Assembly: GCA_025462725.1 (NCBI GenBank)
Contig: JAOAPE010000009.1
Coordinates: 46,284 to 110,283, forward strand
Direction: 5' to 3'
From: Terriglobales bacterium
GTDB lineage: Bacteria; Acidobacteriota; Terriglobia; Terriglobales; Acidobacteriaceae
DNA: 64,000 nt
The notes beneath the pieces were generated by a model. It was not told the origin of the DNA. It saw nothing but the letters and a program-made list of their open reading frames with translations, and did no database searches. Every line of letters starts with the position of its first letter. Position 1 is the first letter of the stretch. Positions 33,345 through 42,709 of the stretch are shown here, in pieces. The position numbers and the translations under genes are program-made.

Positions 33345-34931
33345 ATGAGCGAACAACCAAAGCAGCTTGGCGACTATCAGATACTCGGCGTACTCGGCAG
33401 CGGCGGCATGGGACGCGTCTACAAAGTTCGCAACGCCATCACTGACCGCATCGAAGCGATGAAGGTGCTTCTGCCTGATCTTGAAGGACACGAAGAAGTG
33501 GCCGCGCGTTTCCTTCGCGAGATCAAGGTGCTCGCCGCGCTGAATCATCCCAACATCGCAACGTTGCACACCGCGCTCACCATCAACAACCAGCTTGTAA
33601 TGATCATGGAATTCGTCGAGGGACAAGCTATCTCCTCGCGCCTATTGAACGGCGCTATTCCCGTCGCGGAAGCGCTAAGCTATCTCGACCAAGTCTTGAG
33701 CGCGCTCAGTTACGCGCATCATCAGCATGTGATCCATCGTGACATCAAGCCCGCGAATATGATGCTCACCCCGGACGGCACTGTGAAGCTGATGGATTTC
33801 GGCATTGCGCGCACTGAGAATGAACCCAGCCAATTGACGGCTGCGGGTTCCACGCTCGGCTCCATGAATTACATGTCGCCCGAGCAGGTTCGCGGAGAGA
33901 AGACAGACGAGCGTTCCGACCTCTACTCCCTCGGCATCTCGCTTTACGAGATGGTGACCGGAGAGAAACCATTTCACGGCGACAGCAATTTCTCCGTGAT
34001 GGCGGCGCACATCAACCAAGCGCCGACACCACCGATCGACGTCCATCCCGGCCTACCCAAGCTGGTGAATGACATTATTCTTACCGCCATTGCGAAAGCG
34101 CCTGAACAACGCTTCCAATCCGCCGACGCTTTCCGCCGTGCCGCACAGCAAGTGCTGCAGTCGATGGCAGACGATCGCACCATCGTGCAAGGATCCCAAG
34201 ACATCGCATTGGGCAGCATGGTAGGACCAGCAGCCGCAGCGCGCACCGCGCCTGCCGTTGTCGCCCAACCTAAAACCCCACCGCCGCCCGTCGCTGCAAC
34301 TCAACCCATGCCGGTGGCGCTACCCCAGGCAAGAGGAAGTCGCGGGCTGTACATGGGACTCGGCGCTCTTGTGGTTGTTATCGTCCTGATCGCGGCCGGC
34401 ATGTATCTTCCCGGTAAGAAAAATGCCGCCGCTGCGGAAGCACAGGAATCCAGACCGACGCAGCAAGTGGCAACAACTCCGCAGCCGTCAGCCCTTCCCG
34501 TTAGCACCGAGACTTCAACCACATCGGCTCCTCCAGCACAAAGCGCGCCGGCAGAACCCACACAAACTGCTGAGCCTGCGCCACGAAAGCTGATGGCCAA
34601 AAACAATGTCTCTCCCGCACAAAGTGCGGGCACTGACGCACCGCCCTCGACCACCAACAATAAAGCCGAACTTGATGCCGTCGAGCATGACATTGATCTG
34701 CTCGTCACTCGCGCTGCCGCAGTGAACAGCGGACTGGAGAATCTGAAGCGCTCACAAGTTGCCTCCGGGTTGGGACTACGCGGCGACATGGCTGCCAAAC
34801 AAGCCAGCATGAATCTGAACATCACAAAGGCCGGCAATGCGATCGAACACAACGATGCTGCGCGCGCCAAGAAATATGCAGAGATGGCAGGGACGGATAT
34901 CGAAGCACTTGAAAAGTTCCTCGGAAGATAA
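33345..34931 (+). CDS. Membrane-anchored Ser/Thr protein kinase
   Basis: 528 residues from ATG 33345, with AGGAG (33331-33335) nine bases upstream. Kinase domain (10-270): glycine loop LGSGGMGRVYKV, ATP Lys40 in EAMKVLLPD, catalytic HRDIKPAN with Asp133, DFG 151-153, SPEQVRGEKTDERSDLYSLG. A Pro/Ala linker leads to one transmembrane helix (LYMGLGALVVVIVLIAAGMY, about 335-355), a low-complexity Thr/Pro/Gln stretch, then a helical C-terminal domain outside the membrane. There are no PASTA repeats. It is 11 bases from a cyclase with FHA domains, its likely partner. Hanks-type bacterial kinase. Confidence 0.94.
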   Translation: MSEQPKQLGDYQILGVLGSGGMGRVYKVRNAITDRIEAMKVLLPDLEGHEEVAARFLREIKVLAALNHPNIATLHTALTINNQLVMIMEFVEGQAISSRLLNGAIPVAEALSYLDQVLSALSYAHHQHVIHRDIKPANMMLTPDGTVKLMDFGIARTENEPSQLTAAGSTLGSMNYMSPEQVRGEKTDERSDLYSLGISLYEMVTGEKPFHGDSNFSVMAAHINQAPTPPIDVHPGLPKLVNDIILTAIAKAPEQRFQSADAFRRAAQQVLQSMADDRTIVQGSQDIALGSMVGPAAAARTAPAVVAQPKTPPPPVAATQPMPVALPQARGSRGLYMGLGALVVVIVLIAAGMYLPGKKNAAAAEAQESRPTQQVATTPQPSALPVSTETSTTSAPPAQSAPAEPTQTAEPAPRKLMAKNNVSPAQSAGTDAPPSTTNNKAELDAVEHDIDLLVTRAAAVNSGLENLKRSQVASGLGLRGDMAAKQASMNLNITKAGNAIEHNDAARAKKYAEMAGTDIEALEKFLGR

Positions 34932-34942
34932 GCAGACCTAGA

Positions 34943-36250
34943 ATGTCCAACGAAGACGTCACTCATATTCTCAATCGTCCCACCGGCCAACTGGATCGCA
35001 AGGCGGAGTTGGAAAAACTTCGTCGCAACATTACCGTCCTCTTCACAGACTTAAAAGGTTCGACCAGCTACTTCGAAAAATTCGGTGACGCCGCGGGCTT
35101 GCTCATGGTGCATCGCTGCAACAGCATGCTGGGAAAGATCGTCGAGTCGCACGGCGGTCGTGTCATCAAGACCATCGGTGACGCAGTAATGGCCGCGTTT
35201 GATGACCACGCGGAAGCCATCGCTGCAGCAATTGAAATGCAGGAGTTCATCACCGCCGACAACGCCGCCAAGCCCGAAGGACAACGCATCTCGATCCGCA
35301 TCGGCATCAACTACGGTCTCGGGCTGGTGAAGTCGAATGACGTCTACGGTGACGTAGTAAATGTCGCATCGCGCGTTGAGAGTGCCGCCGCTCCCGAACA
35401 GATCCTCATCTCAGACACGCTGTACAACGAAGTCGCAGCCAGCGGACGTTTCCGCTTGCGACCGCGCGGTAAATTCGCGCTCAAAGGCAAAGCCGACGAG
35501 CGCGATCTCTATGAAGTCGAATGGAAAAAGGATGGCGTATCCGCTGGCGTAATTGCACACAGCATGATCGTGCCCGTGCCGGATTTCGCAAACCGAGTGA
35601 AGTTCAAACTCCGGCAGATTCGCATCGACGGACAGCCGCCTCGCGAATTTGATTTCGTCTCAGATTCCGTGACCATCGGAAGTACACAGGGCGACTTCAC
35701 ATTTCCAAATGATGCGACCATGCGATCGCCACACGCACGCCTGACCATCGAGTCGGGACAGTTGTTCGTCGAGCCTCTCGAGTGCGCGGCTGCGTTTTTC
35801 AATTTGATTGGCCCGTACCGGCTTCAGCATGGAGACATCGTAAAGATAGGCAGTCAGACTTTCGAGTTTCACGTGAATACGGCGGCTCTCGAAATGGCTT
35901 CGCTCACGGGGTCCGGCCTGGCTGAGATCTCGAAGATGTTGAAGAACCCTGTCGCGGAATTCATCTCCACCGCCCCTGACCAGAAGCACTACTCCGTTCT
36001 CGACGGACAAGCGACATGGGGCCGCACCAAGGCCACATACACTTTCCCCGGCGATGGCACCATGAGCCGATCCCACGCGAAGGTCTATCATCGCGGCGAA
36101 GACTTTTTCATCGAAGACACCGGAAGCACCAATGGCACATTCGTGATGGCTAAGGAAAAGACGCCTTTGCCCGAAGGCGCGATTCTCGCTATCGCGGGCC
36201 AGCGACTCAAAGTTGTTCGCGAGCAGCTAGCAGCGAACGCAGCAAAATAG
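34943..36250 (+). CDS. Class III adenylate/guanylate cyclase with two FHA domains
   Basis: 435 residues. Cyclase domain (about 28-200): metal Asp36 in LFTDLKGST, Asp80 in KTIGDAVMAAF, and transition-state Asn140/Arg144 in VVNVASRVE. Two FHA modules follow: the first (about 225-315) is degenerate (MRSPHARLTI), the second (about 345-430) is canonical with MSRSHAKVYH and DTGSTNGTF. No membrane segment. FHA domains bind phosphothreonine, so recruitment or control by the upstream kinase is likely. Product cAMP or cGMP cannot be decided by eye. Confidence 0.93.
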   Translation: MSNEDVTHILNRPTGQLDRKAELEKLRRNITVLFTDLKGSTSYFEKFGDAAGLLMVHRCNSMLGKIVESHGGRVIKTIGDAVMAAFDDHAEAIAAAIEMQEFITADNAAKPEGQRISIRIGINYGLGLVKSNDVYGDVVNVASRVESAAAPEQILISDTLYNEVAASGRFRLRPRGKFALKGKADERDLYEVEWKKDGVSAGVIAHSMIVPVPDFANRVKFKLRQIRIDGQPPREFDFVSDSVTIGSTQGDFTFPNDATMRSPHARLTIESGQLFVEPLECAAAFFNLIGPYRLQHGDIVKIGSQTFEFHVNTAALEMASLTGSGLAEISKMLKNPVAEFISTAPDQKHYSVLDGQATWGRTKATYTFPGDGTMSRSHAKVYHRGEDFFIEDTGSTNGTFVMAKEKTPLPEGAILAIAGQRLKVVREQLAANAAK

Positions 36251-36321
36251 GCGAAATCCTAAGCACCGGGCCAATCTTGGTCCTATGCCTTTCTGAATAT
36301 AATCAATTCGCGAGGTGCGCC

Positions 36322-36909
36322 ATGAAGCTCTCAGTGTTCTGCGGGGTGAGTGTGGATGGCTTTCTTGCTCGACCGGACCATGCGCTGGATTTTCTAGAAA
36401 CTGGCGAACAGGAGCCACATGGATTCGAAGAATTCTTCGCCAGCGTGGACGTCATGGTTATAGGGCGGAAGACCTTCGAAGTTGTGATGTCTTTTGGGAA
36501 ATGGTTTTATCGCAAAAAACCAGTCGTAGTACTCAGCACCGGTGCACTCGATCTGAGCTCAATCAAGGGCGGAGTAGTCGAGCAGATGTCGGGTGAACCG
36601 GCAAAAATCGTAAAACAGCTCAAAGCACGCGGGTTCAAACATGCCTACATAGATGGGGGCATCACCATTCAACGATTCCTGTCCGCTGGCCTCATCGACC
36701 GCATGGTGATCACGCGCGTGCCAATCCTGATCGGCTCGGGTATCCCACTGTTCGGACCATTGTCGCGTGATATCGCGCTGTGCCACATTGCTACGCGTTC
36801 TTACAAGGGCGGTTTAGTGCAGAGTGAATATGAACTTGGTGCTTCGCCACGCACTCCGACTGCGAAAAAACGGACGCTGCCTGGACGAAAGCGAAAGGGC
36901 GCGAAGTGA
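36322..36909 (+). CDS. Dihydrofolate-reductase-like (RibD C-terminal) reductase
   Basis: 195 residues from ATG 36322; a longer frame upstream lacks domain sequence. MKLSVFCGVSVDGFLARPDH is the strand/loop start of RibD_C/DHFR-like proteins. MVIGRKTFEVVMSFGKW gives the NADPH-binding GRKT segment, and AYIDGGITIQRFLSAGLIDR gives the GG-x3-Q motif. Usually an NADPH-dependent reductase of unknown substrate in the cytoplasm. The C-terminal 25 residues are very basic (AKKRTLPGRKRKGAK), perhaps nucleic-acid binding or disordered. Confidence 0.88.
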   Translation: MKLSVFCGVSVDGFLARPDHALDFLETGEQEPHGFEEFFASVDVMVIGRKTFEVVMSFGKWFYRKKPVVVLSTGALDLSSIKGGVVEQMSGEPAKIVKQLKARGFKHAYIDGGITIQRFLSAGLIDRMVITRVPILIGSGIPLFGPLSRDIALCHIATRSYKGGLVQSEYELGASPRTPTAKKRTLPGRKRKGAK

Positions 36910-37045
36910 CTGTTTGAGCCTGGGGGCTTGGTCGGGATCGACCTTGAGGCGTTTAGCAGGCGTCTGAGTCTGCTGCCTAAATCCTGAGCGAGCAAAACGG
37001 ACGCGAACGACGAGCTGACGAACTGAATACGGCTCTCTTTGCTTA

Positions 37046-38231
37046 TTACTGCGCTGTGATCGCCAATGCGGTCGGCCACGTTCCTGCGGGAAACGGAGAG
37101 CCCGAAATTGGCTGAATTCCGCCATTTGTATGGTCGATGCGGAACGAGGATATGTTGTTGCTAGATCCTGTTTGTGGGAAATATACAAAATTTCCCGAAG
37201 GGTCTACCGTCACCTGAAGAGATCCGAGGGCACCCGAGATCGGGAACCCGGCGATTGCCGTTAATGCACCGTTATTGATCGCATAAGCTCCGATTGTGGC
37301 TCCGCCCTCGCCGGCTGTGTATGCAAAATGCCCCGTCGGCTCGATCGTCAGAGCATACGCCCCGTTCTTTCCCACAAGTTGCGATTGTGTAGCCTGCGTC
37401 AGGACACCAGAAGTCTGGTCGATGCTGTAGCTGATAATGATGCTTGATCCTGCTCCCACAACGTAGACACGCTGGCCCGCGGGATCCACCGTGACGCCGT
37501 CCGGCTGCAATATCGGGAGCGGAACTGTCTGAGAAAGGGTTAACGCACCGTTACTGAGATCTATGGCATAGACTGATAAATCTTTACTAAGCAGATTCGC
37601 TGCAAAAATGAATCTGCCTAATGAGTCAATCGCAAGCGAGACGTCGAATTGCCCGGAAGCGAACGGCGAGCCGTTGATCGGAGTTAATGCCCCGGTATTT
37701 GAGTCGACGCTGAATCCATAGATAGCATTTGAAGATCTGCTCGCTAGGTAGACGTATTTATTGGAAGGGTGGTACTGCCAAGGATGATGGCTGGTTGCCT
37801 GCTGGATAGGGCGACGACGCCGTTTCCTGCAACATGCCGCTGCTTGCGTTAATGGAGTAGACGTGCAACACGTTCTGGAATATATCCCCTGCGAAAACAA
37901 AATGCCCGAGTTTATCAACCGCAATTGTGTACGGATTTACGCCGGAAGGGATAGGAAATCCCGAAAGCAGAGTAAGGGCTCCAGTGGTCGGATTAACCGC
38001 GTAACCAGAAATACTCGCAGATGCCTGATTTGTGGTGTACGCGAATTTCGGTTGAACTGTCGGATTACTCGGCGAAATGATTGGAGGTATCGGATTGCCA
38101 GAAGGGGAAACCCCATTCGAGCCGCCGCAGGATGTGAACAAAAGAAGAATGCCCACGACGCTCAACATTTGAAGGTTCGCTCTCAGCGGTCTCGCTCTGA
38201 GGTTCTTAATGTGCATTTGAGTGATTTGCAT
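37046..38231 (-). pseudogene. Frameshifted beta-propeller (lactonase/YncE-like) lipoprotein gene
   Basis: The N-terminal part (from about 38231) has a hydrophobic signal with lipobox-like LLLFTSC then GGSNG, and propeller blades (FAYTTNQASASISGYAVNPT, GALTLLSGFPIPSG). It runs to a stop at 37758 in its frame. The rest of the propeller (SNKYVYLASRSSNAIYGFSV, then at least five more blades) continues in another frame to 37046. Removing one base near 37771-37775 (GTACC to GTCC type) joins SLAV to HPSNKY and restores one protein of about 390 residues. Either a recent one-base insertion or a sequencing error. Intact homologues are 7-bladed 6-phosphogluconolactonase-like secreted proteins. Confidence 0.8.
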
Positions 38232-38346
38232 AGCAGTTGGCGTGCAGCTTAACACTTGCGTGGTCGTGTCCCGGGCGAATCAGCTTTTGTTACGAAAATG
38301 GAACAGAGTGGCTGCGACAGACTGTCAGCTTAAGTTGTTGAATTAT

Positions 38347-38422
38347 TGGTGGACCTGGTCGGGATCGAACCGACGACCTCTTCCATGCCATGGAAGCGCG
38401 CTCCCAGCTGCGCCACAGGCCC
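38347..38422 (-). tRNA. tRNA-Ala (anticodon GGC)
   Basis: Cloverleaf on the minus strand: acceptor GGGCCTG / CAGGTCC, D arm GCGCAGCTGGGAGCGC, anticodon stem CTTCC / GGAAG with loop ATGGCAT (GGC), T arm GTCGGTTCGATCCCGAC, discriminator A and encoded CCA. 76 bases. It reads GCC codons, with wobble to GCU. Confidence 0.97.
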
Positions 38423-38614
38423 ACTTTGATTGAAGAAGAACTGCTTGAAGGGTGTTACTTCTCTATTCTCGCCGACGACCGCTGACTTAGTCAAACTCCC
38501 TCCCGTCAGGTCTTTCGCGTTCTCAAGAATTTGCAACTAACCATAGTTAGAGAGTCCTCATCTCAATGGAAGCAGGCACTCTGTTCAGCAGTGCTCGATG
38601 GAAGGTATTCACGA

Positions 38615-39259
38615 ATGGGTTTCGCACGTAGAAATTTCTCATTCCTATTAGTAACGCTCGCTCTGGCGCTCAGCAGCAATTCACTTGCACAAAATAGCCG
38701 CTCAACACCTGCTCCGCCTGCCGTTGATCTTCAGGGCACACTGGCGAAGGTCGATCAAACTGCGCAAGCCGCCGCACTCGACATCGCCAAACTTCGCATC
38801 GATAAATGGAAAGCCGACGCGAATGACAAGCGACAAGCGCAATCCAATGCCGATTCCCTGGAGCGCAACATGACTACCGCTCTACCGGCGTTAACATCGG
38901 GCGTGCGAAGCGCGCCGCAGGATTTCTCTGCTAACTTCAAGCTCTATCGCAATCTCAACGCGCTCTATGACGTTTTCAAGACACTGGCCGAATCCGCCGG
39001 CGCATTCGGATCAAAGCAGGAGTTTGAATCTCTCGCCCCTTATGCCGAATACTTCGACCAACACCGGCGCTCACTTGCCGATTACATGGAAAACCTCGCG
39101 TCGTCAAAGGACGCCGAACTGAATCGCCTGCGCTCACAGGCACGAACCGCGCAAGCAGCGCCCATTACACCCAAAAAAGTCATCATCGATGACGATCAGC
39201 CTGCTCCCAAGAAAAAGGCAACGAAGAAGAAGCCTCCCGCGCCCACTACTCCTCAATAG
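38615..39259 (+). CDS. Secreted protein of unknown function
   Basis: 214 residues from ATG 38615, supported by GGAAGG nine bases upstream and a signal peptide (MGFARRNFSFLLVTLALALS, then SNSLAQ). The mature part is mainly helical (VDQTAQAAALDIAKLRIDKW, then NLNALYDVFKTLAESAGAFG) with a Lys/Pro-rich tail (PAPKKKATKKKPPAPTTPQ). No recognised domain. It lies just before the membrane sulfatase-fold gene on the same strand. Probably a periplasmic helical protein. Confidence 0.75.
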   Translation: MGFARRNFSFLLVTLALALSSNSLAQNSRSTPAPPAVDLQGTLAKVDQTAQAAALDIAKLRIDKWKADANDKRQAQSNADSLERNMTTALPALTSGVRSAPQDFSANFKLYRNLNALYDVFKTLAESAGAFGSKQEFESLAPYAEYFDQHRRSLADYMENLASSKDAELNRLRSQARTAQAAPITPKKVIIDDDQPAPKKKATKKKPPAPTTPQ

Positions 39260-39321
39260 AACCGCGACTCGCCTTTAGTAACTCCTTTGCGTGCGCGTGT
39301 TCGGTTATGATTCCGTAATCC

Positions 39322-41757
39322 ATGGCACATCGAAGGATATTGTTCCTTGCCGCCCGGCTGTTCTTCGGCGGCTTCATCCTGCTCACATCCCTCTATTGCC
39401 TGCTCGCGTACATTCCATTTACATACCACTGGTTCATCCAAAACCCGCTGGTCTTCTGGTTTCCGATCTTCGTCAAGTTCCACACCTACTTCTACATCAC
39501 AGCGGTGATTGCGGTTTCAACTACGTTGTCGCGCCATCTTGACGATCCGAGAACCCGGCGTGTAGCGCTCGCCTTTATAGGATTCAACGTACTCGTTTGC
39601 GTCCTCTTCATCGTTGATCCATTTCTCACGCATTTACCCAACGATTTCCGCAGCTTCATCTGGAGCCTACTCGCGCTCTTCCCGTTATCGTGGATTTCAC
39701 TCCTCGATTTATCTTCATCGTCACCAGAGAACCGCGCAACGGATTCAGAATCGTTCTCCCCAACTCCCGCCCTGTTCGCGGCATTCTTCGTCACCGGCCT
39801 TTACTCAACCATCGCAGGCGTAAAGGCAGGCGTACAGTTCGGACGCGCCGACATTTCCGCTATCACTTGGAGTCTGCTTTCACACCTCGTAATTTTCCTT
39901 GCGGTTTTCCTCGCGCTGGAAGCAACGTTCCGTATCGTGCGAAGATTCACTCCCGCTCACGCCCGCTCAATCGCGCTGAGCGTTGTCGGATTCGCCTTCA
40001 CCGCTGTGCTGCTTCGAAAGCTGGTGCTTGCCACCCTTGGGCTTAACAACTGGCTTGCCGATCTCTATTCGATTGCATTCGCGCTGGTACTAATCGCATT
40101 CTTTAGAGGTCTTAGAGCGCGCGAAGCCAACCTCTACACAGCACCGAAGTCGTCGCCGAAGCCCATCGCCGCACTCTGGCTAGCCGCGTTGATCTTTATC
40201 GCCGCGGCAACACCCACTCTCATCGACACCATGGATTGGAATTTTCTGCTGCAGAAACTTTCCGCTGTCATCGTTTGGACAGGCGTGATCGCTCTCTCCT
40301 ACAAACTGCTGCCCGCCCGCCGTTCCGAAATTCCCGTTAGCATTTTGCTTCTTATTGCCGCCATCACCTTCGCCGGATACAAAGCTCCTGCCCTGTTGCA
40401 TCAATCCTCAGCTTCCGCTCTCGACCGCTACGCCGGATACGACGTCTCCTTCAAAGTTGCTCGCGACATCCTCGCTCCCGTGGTTGACGACGATTCCTAC
40501 AAACCCTTTTACGCATTTCTTCAGCAGAACACGGGGCTGCCGGAGTCCGCGAAAGTCACACCGATAGACATCAAGCTCGTTGAAGACCTTCAACCCACCA
40601 CCGCTGAGAAACCAAACATCTTCATCTTCGTCATCGACAGCCTCCGCCAAGATTATGTTTCTCCTTACAACAATGCCGTGACTTTCACGCCCGCCATTGA
40701 GTCTTTCGCGCATGAAAGCGTTGTCTTTGAAAAAGCATTCTCCCGATACGGCGGCACTGTCCTCTCAGAACCCGCTATCTGGACTGGCTCCATGCAACTG
40801 CACAAGCAGTACATCCAGCCCTTCTTCCCGCTAAATTCTCTGCAACACCTGCTCGACACCGACGGCTATCAAAGCTTCATCACCATCGACCCTGTCGTGG
40901 AGATCATGTTGCGCAAAAATGCATCTATCACCGAGCTCGACAAAAATCCCTCTTACTGGACTGACTATGACTTTTGCCAAACATTGAAGGAACTCGAAAC
41001 CAAACTCGACGGGCCGCGCGATCCCAAGAAACCGATATTCGTTTACTCCCAGCCGCAGAACCTGCACACCGTCACATTGTTCCGACTCGGCAACAAGCGC
41101 CCACCCGCAAAAGACTATCCGGGATTTCACGCCCTGCACGCCTCCGAACTCGAGCGTATGGATAAATCTTTCGGCGAATTCATTCAGCACCTGAAGTCGC
41201 GCGGGCTTTATGGCAACAGCATCATCGTTCTGACTTCAGATCACGGCGATTCACTCGGCGAATTCGGGCGTTGGGGACACGGCAGCACTATGTTTCCTGA
41301 AGTCGTGCGCATTCCGCTTATCGTTCACCTCCCATCGAACATGAAGGACAAGTTCTACGTGAACCCTCAGCAATTAGCCTTCTCCATGGACATTACCCCC
41401 AGCCTCTACTACCTCCTCGGACATCGCCCGCTTCGCAATGATGAAGTCCTCGGACGTCCTCTCTTCACTGACTCCAAATCCGAACACGATCAGTATCTCC
41501 GCGACTCCTACCTTCTCGTCTCCAGTTACGGGCCCGTCTATTCGCGATTGACCCGAAATGGCGATTCCTTGTTTATCGTCGATGCTGCCGCCCACAAAAA
41601 CTACCTGTTTGACCTTGCCGACGATCCCCTCGGCACGCACAACCTTGTCACCTCTACTGTGCTTTCTGAAAACGAGCAGTTCATCCGCCGCGAGGTCACT
41701 TCAATCAATAGATTTTTCAACTTCCAGCAGACGCAAGTGGTTGCATCCACTCACTAA
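39322..41757 (+). CDS. Membrane sulfatase-fold protein, LtaS-like
   Basis: 811 residues. About ten hydrophobic segments occupy residues 1-360, an unusually large membrane domain, then an extracytoplasmic alkaline-phosphatase-superfamily domain: IFVIDSLRQDYVSPYNN (metal Asp), SRYGGTVLSEPAIWTG (Thr/Ser nucleophile region instead of sulfatase C-x-P-S-R), SDHGDSLGEFGRWGHGS (metal Asp-His and distal His). This pattern fits lipoteichoic-acid-synthase or phosphoethanolamine-transferase-like enzymes acting on envelope lipids or glycans. No formylglycine motif, so true sulfatase activity is unlikely. Substrate unknown. Confidence 0.85.
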   Translation: MAHRRILFLAARLFFGGFILLTSLYCLLAYIPFTYHWFIQNPLVFWFPIFVKFHTYFYITAVIAVSTTLSRHLDDPRTRRVALAFIGFNVLVCVLFIVDPFLTHLPNDFRSFIWSLLALFPLSWISLLDLSSSSPENRATDSESFSPTPALFAAFFVTGLYSTIAGVKAGVQFGRADISAITWSLLSHLVIFLAVFLALEATFRIVRRFTPAHARSIALSVVGFAFTAVLLRKLVLATLGLNNWLADLYSIAFALVLIAFFRGLRAREANLYTAPKSSPKPIAALWLAALIFIAAATPTLIDTMDWNFLLQKLSAVIVWTGVIALSYKLLPARRSEIPVSILLLIAAITFAGYKAPALLHQSSASALDRYAGYDVSFKVARDILAPVVDDDSYKPFYAFLQQNTGLPESAKVTPIDIKLVEDLQPTTAEKPNIFIFVIDSLRQDYVSPYNNAVTFTPAIESFAHESVVFEKAFSRYGGTVLSEPAIWTGSMQLHKQYIQPFFPLNSLQHLLDTDGYQSFITIDPVVEIMLRKNASITELDKNPSYWTDYDFCQTLKELETKLDGPRDPKKPIFVYSQPQNLHTVTLFRLGNKRPPAKDYPGFHALHASELERMDKSFGEFIQHLKSRGLYGNSIIVLTSDHGDSLGEFGRWGHGSTMFPEVVRIPLIVHLPSNMKDKFYVNPQQLAFSMDITPSLYYLLGHRPLRNDEVLGRPLFTDSKSEHDQYLRDSYLLVSSYGPVYSRLTRNGDSLFIVDAAAHKNYLFDLADDPLGTHNLVTSTVLSENEQFIRREVTSINRFFNFQQTQVVASTH

Positions 41758-41783
41758 GCCGCTCAAACTGCTCACAAATGATG

Positions 41784-41834
41784 CATTTTCTCGTCTAACT
41801 TCTTGGAACTATCGCTACTCTGACGGGGTCTATA
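41784..41834 (+). promoter_or_regulatory. Candidate ECF-type autoregulatory promoter region of the sigma gene
   Basis: CATTTTCTCG-T-CTAACTT (41784-41801) repeats, with one extra base, the string at the small RNA 1 promoter (23536-23552). From its AACTT (41797-41801) a 17-base spacer leads to TCTGA (41819-41823). A second overlapping option is GGAACTA (41805-41811) with TCTATA at 41829-41834. Either fits an RpoE-like promoter. Confidence 0.45.
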
Positions 41835-41843
41835 TCCCATAGT

Positions 41844-41868
41844 AGCCAGATTGATTCATCTTCTGGCT
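41844..41868 (+). repeat. Leader inverted repeat before the ECF sigma gene
   Basis: AGCCAGA (41844-41850) and TCTGGCT (41862-41868) form a 7-bp hairpin with 11-base loop in the probable 5' leader, about 58 bases before the start codon. No T tract; role unknown. Confidence 0.4.
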
Positions 41869-41926
41869 GCCGATTTTGGGGAGTGTCATTGCGGTGCCCA
41901 GTTCTTGTACACTTGAGGTGAGCGCC

Positions 41927-42709
41927 ATGCGCAAGTTGATGGCGGGAGCAACCACGGTGGGCGATCTCGCAAGCGCAATTTCGGTCCGGTCAGAAGAGGC
42001 TTCTATCGTTTCAGAGCTGCGGTCAGGTTCTGAAGACGCCTACTCGTGGCTGATCGCGCACTACCACCAGCCGGTCTACAGCCTTGTGTACCGGATCCTT
42101 AATGATCCGGCTGACGCTGCTGACACTACACAAGAAGTTTTCCTCAAGGTCTTTCGCGGCATTAAGAGCTTCAACGGCGAAGCCAGCCTGAAGACTTGGA
42201 TCTATCGCATTGCGATCCATGAAGCTTCCAACCAGCGCCGCTGGTGGTTTCGTCACAAGCGTAAGGAATGCAGCATGGAACCCACAGAGAACACCTCTGA
42301 GTCAGAGGGTCGCGAACTCGGGATCGTTGACACCATCGCTGACCAGAACGATTCGCCTTTCGAATGCTGCATGCATGAGGAAGTGCGTGCGAAGGTCGAA
42401 ACCGAATTGAAGCAGGTGCAGGAACCGTATCGCACCACTTTGATCCTGCGTGATATTGAAGGCCTCTCGTATGAAGAGATCGCTGAGGTTCTGAAAGTCT
42501 CGCTCGGAACAGTGAAGTCAAGGCTCATTCGCGGACGTGAAGCGCTCCGCAAACGCTTGCTGCCTTACGTGCAGGAAGTCGGAAAAGAATTAGGATTGAA
42601 AGATGTTGTGGAGAAAAATGTCTCCGCAAAAAAGGGAGCCTCATCTGAGGTTCCACGGGCCAAGCAATCGAGAGAATCTAAAGAAGCGGAGGTCGAGATA
42701 AGGCTATGA
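41927..42709 (+). CDS. RpoE-like ECF RNA polymerase sigma factor
   Basis: 260 residues from ATG 41927, with GAGGTGAG just upstream; TTG 41876 is less likely. Region 2 (LIAHYHQPVYSLVYRILNDP, ADAADTTQEVFLKVFRGI, TWIYRIAIHEASNQRRWW) and region 4 (LRDIEGLSYEEIAEVLKVSL, GTVKSRLIRGREALRKRL) are complete. The linker is long and includes C-C-M-H (FECCMHEE). A charged C-terminal tail of about 45 residues (KKGASSEVPRAKQSRESKEA) is unusual. It overlaps the anti-sigma gene by four bases. Likely directs envelope-stress genes, possibly the two small RNAs at 23.5 kb. Confidence 0.93.
   Translation: MRKLMAGATTVGDLASAISVRSEEASIVSELRSGSEDAYSWLIAHYHQPVYSLVYRILNDPADAADTTQEVFLKVFRGIKSFNGEASLKTWIYRIAIHEASNQRRWWFRHKRKECSMEPTENTSESEGRELGIVDTIADQNDSPFECCMHEEVRAKVETELKQVQEPYRTTLILRDIEGLSYEEIAEVLKVSLGTVKSRLIRGREALRKRLLPYVQEVGKELGLKDVVEKNVSAKKGASSEVPRAKQSRESKEAEVEIRL

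Noticed and set aside
38221..38433. Short plus-strand frame over the tRNA region
   Set aside because: It is explained by the complement of tRNA-Ala, which has a complete cloverleaf and CCA end.
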